A DNA stretch of 64,000 nucleotides, taken from assembly GCF_003149105.1 (NCBI RefSeq), contig NZ_QGDS01000007.1, positions 148,437-212,436 of the forward strand, in the 5' to 3' direction. The translations under genes and the position numbers were made by a program. The DNA is from Faecalicatena contorta (GTDB lineage Bacteria; Bacillota; Clostridia; Lachnospirales; Lachnospiraceae). The first letter of the stretch is position 1. Every line of letters begins with the position of its first letter. Below are positions 61,862 through 64,000 of the stretch, one piece after another. The notes under the pieces are model-generated. The model made no database searches and was not told the DNA's origin. It saw only the letters and a program-made list of their open reading frames with translations.

Positions 61862-63604
61862 ATGTCAGGCAAAAAAAATACAACACTGAAGAAAATCTTA
61901 CTTCTGATTAAACCCTATATGCATTATATGGTGCTTTCTCTGGTGTTTGCCGTTATTTCGGTTTTACTGACGCTGTATGCACCAATTCTTATTGGAGATG
62001 CAATCGATTATATTATTGGAAAAGGACAGGTAGATTTTGAAGCAGTATTTTACCTCTTAAAAGTACTGGCAACGGTAATATTTATAACAAGTTTAGCCCA
62101 ATGGCTGATGAATCTGTGCAATAATATTTTAACTTACCGGGTTGTGAAAGCCGTGAGGACCCGGGCCTTTTCACAACTTCAGATACTGCCGCTGAAATAT
62201 GTTGACAGTCACCAGTATGGAGAAATAATCAGCCGTATGATTACAGATGTGGAACAATTTTCAGACGGACTGCTGCTGGGATTCGGCCAGTTGTTTACGG
62301 GTGCTGTGACCATTGTGGGAACGCTGGTTTTTATGCTTTCTATTAATATAAAAATTGCACTGGTTGTCATTGTGATTACCCCATTGTCATTATTTGTAGC
62401 CAGTTTCATTGCCAAAAGGACTTATATGATGTTTAAGGAACAATCTGAGGTGAGGGCAGAAATGACCTCCCTTGTAGATGAGATGGTCGGGAATCAGAAG
62501 GTTGTGCAGGCATTTGGATATAGAGACAAGGCAATGGAGCGGTTTGATGAGATAAATAAAAGGCTGCAGACAGTAAGCCTAAAAGCAGTTTTCTTTTCTT
62601 CGCTCACGAATCCGGCTACACGTTTTATAAATGGGCTGGTTTATACGGGAGTCGGTATTGTGGGGGCATTTGCTGCGATACAGGGGACGATTTCAGTAGG
62701 CCGGCTTTCCAGTTTCCTGAGTTATGCAAACCAGTATACAAAGCCATTTAATGAAATTTCCAATGTGGTGACAGAGCTGCAAAATGCACTTGCCTGCGCA
62801 AGGCGGGTTTTTGACTTTATAGAAGAGACTCCGGAGATTCAGGATTCAGAGGATGCTGTTGTTCTGGAAAAAGTAGACGGCACCCTGAAGCTGGAGGATG
62901 TTTCCTTTTCTTACAGGGAGAATGTGCCTCTTTTAAAGCATCTCAATCTGGATGTGAAACCGGGACAGAAGATTGCAATTGTAGGACCTACCGGATGTGG
63001 AAAAACAACACTTATTAACTTATTGATGCGTTTTTACGATGTGGATGCAGGCCAGATTATTCTTGGCGGTTATGACATCAGAGAAGTGACCCGGGACAGC
63101 CTCCGTGGAAATTATGGTATGGTGCTGCAGGAGACCTGGCTGAAATCAGGTACGGTAGCGGAGAATATTGCTTACGGCCGGCCGGATACTCCCGAGGAAG
63201 AAATCATAGCGGCAGCAAAGGCTGCACATGCGCATAGTTTTATTAAAAGGATGAAGAACGGCTATGATACTGTTATTCAAGAACAAGGAGGAAATCTGTC
63301 TCAAGGACAGAAGCAGCTTCTCTGTATTGCAAGAGTCATGCTGAACCTGCCTCCGATGCTGATTCTTGACGAAGCTACCTCTTCTATTGATACAAGAACA
63401 GAAGTCAGGATTCAGGAAGCTTTCCACCGTATGATGCAGGGAAGAACAAGCTTTATTGTAGCTCACCGTCTGTCCACGGTCCGTGAGGCAGATGTCATAC
63501 TGGTTATGAAAGACGGAAATATTATAGAACAGGGCAGCCACCAGGAACTGCTGGCCCAGGGAGGATTTTATAAAGGATTATATGAAAGTCAGTTTGCACA
63601 TTAA
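61862..63604 (+). CDS. ABC exporter half-transporter, catalytic subunit
   Basis: This is a 580-residue partner of the preceding gene. It has six helices, then an ATPase with Walker A GPTGCGKTT, Walker B ILDEATSSID with the catalytic Glu, and the H-loop VAHRLST. Its signature is LSQGQ, not LSGGQ. That degenerate signature would face the degenerate Walker B of the other subunit, giving one inactive and one active ATP site. Cargo is probably a lipophilic drug, lipid or peptide. GAGGAGG overlaps the end of the upstream gene. Confidence 0.93.
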   Translation: MSGKKNTTLKKILLLIKPYMHYMVLSLVFAVISVLLTLYAPILIGDAIDYIIGKGQVDFEAVFYLLKVLATVIFITSLAQWLMNLCNNILTYRVVKAVRTRAFSQLQILPLKYVDSHQYGEIISRMITDVEQFSDGLLLGFGQLFTGAVTIVGTLVFMLSINIKIALVVIVITPLSLFVASFIAKRTYMMFKEQSEVRAEMTSLVDEMVGNQKVVQAFGYRDKAMERFDEINKRLQTVSLKAVFFSSLTNPATRFINGLVYTGVGIVGAFAAIQGTISVGRLSSFLSYANQYTKPFNEISNVVTELQNALACARRVFDFIEETPEIQDSEDAVVLEKVDGTLKLEDVSFSYRENVPLLKHLNLDVKPGQKIAIVGPTGCGKTTLINLLMRFYDVDAGQIILGGYDIREVTRDSLRGNYGMVLQETWLKSGTVAENIAYGRPDTPEEEIIAAAKAAHAHSFIKRMKNGYDTVIQEQGGNLSQGQKQLLCIARVMLNLPPMLILDEATSSIDTRTEVRIQEAFHRMMQGRTSFIVAHRLSTVREADVILVMKDGNIIEQGSHQELLAQGGFYKGLYESQFAH

Positions 63605-63610
63605 GTAAAC

Positions 63611-63632
63611 AAAGGGGACTGACCCTTTTGCG
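63611..63632 (+). terminator. Short terminator after the ABC exporter
   Basis: AAAGGG (63611-63616) pairs with CCCTTT (63623-63628) around a 6-base loop, then TTG. It is weak by itself. Confidence 0.45.
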
Positions 63633-63662
63633 CTCCGTTATCAGAATATGGGAGTGTAAGAT

Positions 63663-63704
63663 AGAGTGTGTAAGTTCAAAATGAACTTCACACTCTGTTT
63701 TTTT
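63663..63704. terminator. Hairpin before the transposase gene
   Basis: AGAGTGTG-AAGTTCA (63663-63678, with one bulged T) pairs with TGAACTT-CACACTCT (63682-63696), followed by seven T after one G. It may stop read-through into the element or lie at the insertion sequence end. Which of these holds depends on sequence beyond the window. Confidence 0.65.
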
Positions 63705-63754
63705 GTCAGGATATGTTAAACTAAACAACAGAGAAAAGGAAGGATAGAACTACT

Positions 63755-64000
63755 ATGGCAAGAAGAAAACGTGACCCTAAAAAAGATGCACTGGTACAGG
63801 CAATACTGAATCAGTACCAACCGGAAAACGTCGGAGACATGCAGGATGCTTTGAAAGATATCTTCGGCCCTATGTTTGAATCAATGCTTCAGGGAGAAAT
63901 GAAAGATCATCTGGGTTATGAGAGTAATGACCGACAGGAAAAGGAGGGGACAAACCGCAGAAATGGATATTCAGCCAAAACACTAAAAACTTCATTTGGC
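63755..64000 (+). mobile_element. IS256-family (Mutator-type) transposase gene, 5' part
   Basis: From ATG 63755, with AGGAAGGA just upstream, 82 codons are open to the right edge. The reading MARRKRDPKKDALVQAILNQ, then MFESMLQGEMKDHLGYE and TNRRNGYSAKTLKTSFG, is the N-terminus of IS256-type transposases. The catalytic DDE domain would lie beyond the window. Integrity and the right end cannot be judged here. Confidence 0.85.

Overview
The window reads like a chromosomal piece of a low-to-moderate G+C, anaerobic, probably spore-forming member of the Clostridia, most likely Lachnospiraceae. The basis is clostridial-type pyrophosphate-dependent phosphofructokinases, rubrerythrin, Csp-like subtilases, YesM/YesN-type carbohydrate regulation, strong AGGAGG ribosome binding sites and TTGACA/TATAAT promoters. 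I cannot name the genus. No phage, plasmid or CRISPR locus is visible. A truncated IS256-type transposase gene runs off the right edge.

Layout. 1-2.5 kb: a truncated phosphofructokinase (-), then glf and a GtrA-type membrane protein (galactofuranose supply). 2.8-13.3 kb: a carbohydrate locus with a lipoprotein binding protein, two CUT1 permeases, a GH120 beta-xylosidase, a GH5 enzyme, a YesM/YesN two-component pair and a lipoprotein. 13.4-14.1 kb: a membrane-anchored pseudokinase. 14.4-20 kb: aspartate aminotransferase plus glutamate dehydrogenase (-), a LysR regulator and a PPDK-N-like protein. 20.1-25.5 kb: LysR, M29 peptidase, OPT transporter and PepD, a peptide-use unit. 25.7-29.2 kb: a HAAS membrane protein, an Asn-rich small protein, an RNA methyltransferase, RdgB and a phosphodiesterase. 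29.3-30.0 kb: a six-tRNA operon. 30.0-37.0 kb: a structured repeat, an integrase remnant and a glycerol operon (glpP, glpK, glpF, GlpA-like, GlpB-like, DUF1667). 37.0-39.9 kb: CheX, a CheA-like kinase and CheY (-). 40.1-48.1 kb: tRNA-Leu, an anchored protein, a Csp-like pseudoprotease, a second phosphofructokinase, a GT2, rubrerythrin and an intact Csp-like protease. 48.2-55.5 kb: Nudix, NMN adenylyltransferase-like, hemolysin III, DEAD-box helicase, carbamate kinase, prolyl-tRNA deacylase-like and a DUF975 fusion. 55.6-63.6 kb: a MacB-type ABC efflux operon and a heterodimeric ABC exporter.

How the genes work together. The first locus takes up and cleaves a beta-linked plant oligosaccharide under its own sensor and regulator; it has no ATPase gene and probably uses a shared one. 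The glycerol operon channels glycerol through GlpF and GlpK to an anaerobic glycerol-3-phosphate dehydrogenase. It carries two leader terminators that GlpP may control. Transaminase plus glutamate dehydrogenase and the PepD/OPT unit point to amino acid and peptide use.

The observations I rate highest are a four-hairpin intergenic repeat present twice with compensatory base changes, each copy joined to the T-tract of a terminator; a Csp-like subtilase whose catalytic Ser is Gly, as in the CspC germination pseudoprotease; two structured leaders in the glycerol operon; a decayed integrase beside the tRNA array; and a transcription attenuator before the DEAD-box helicase.
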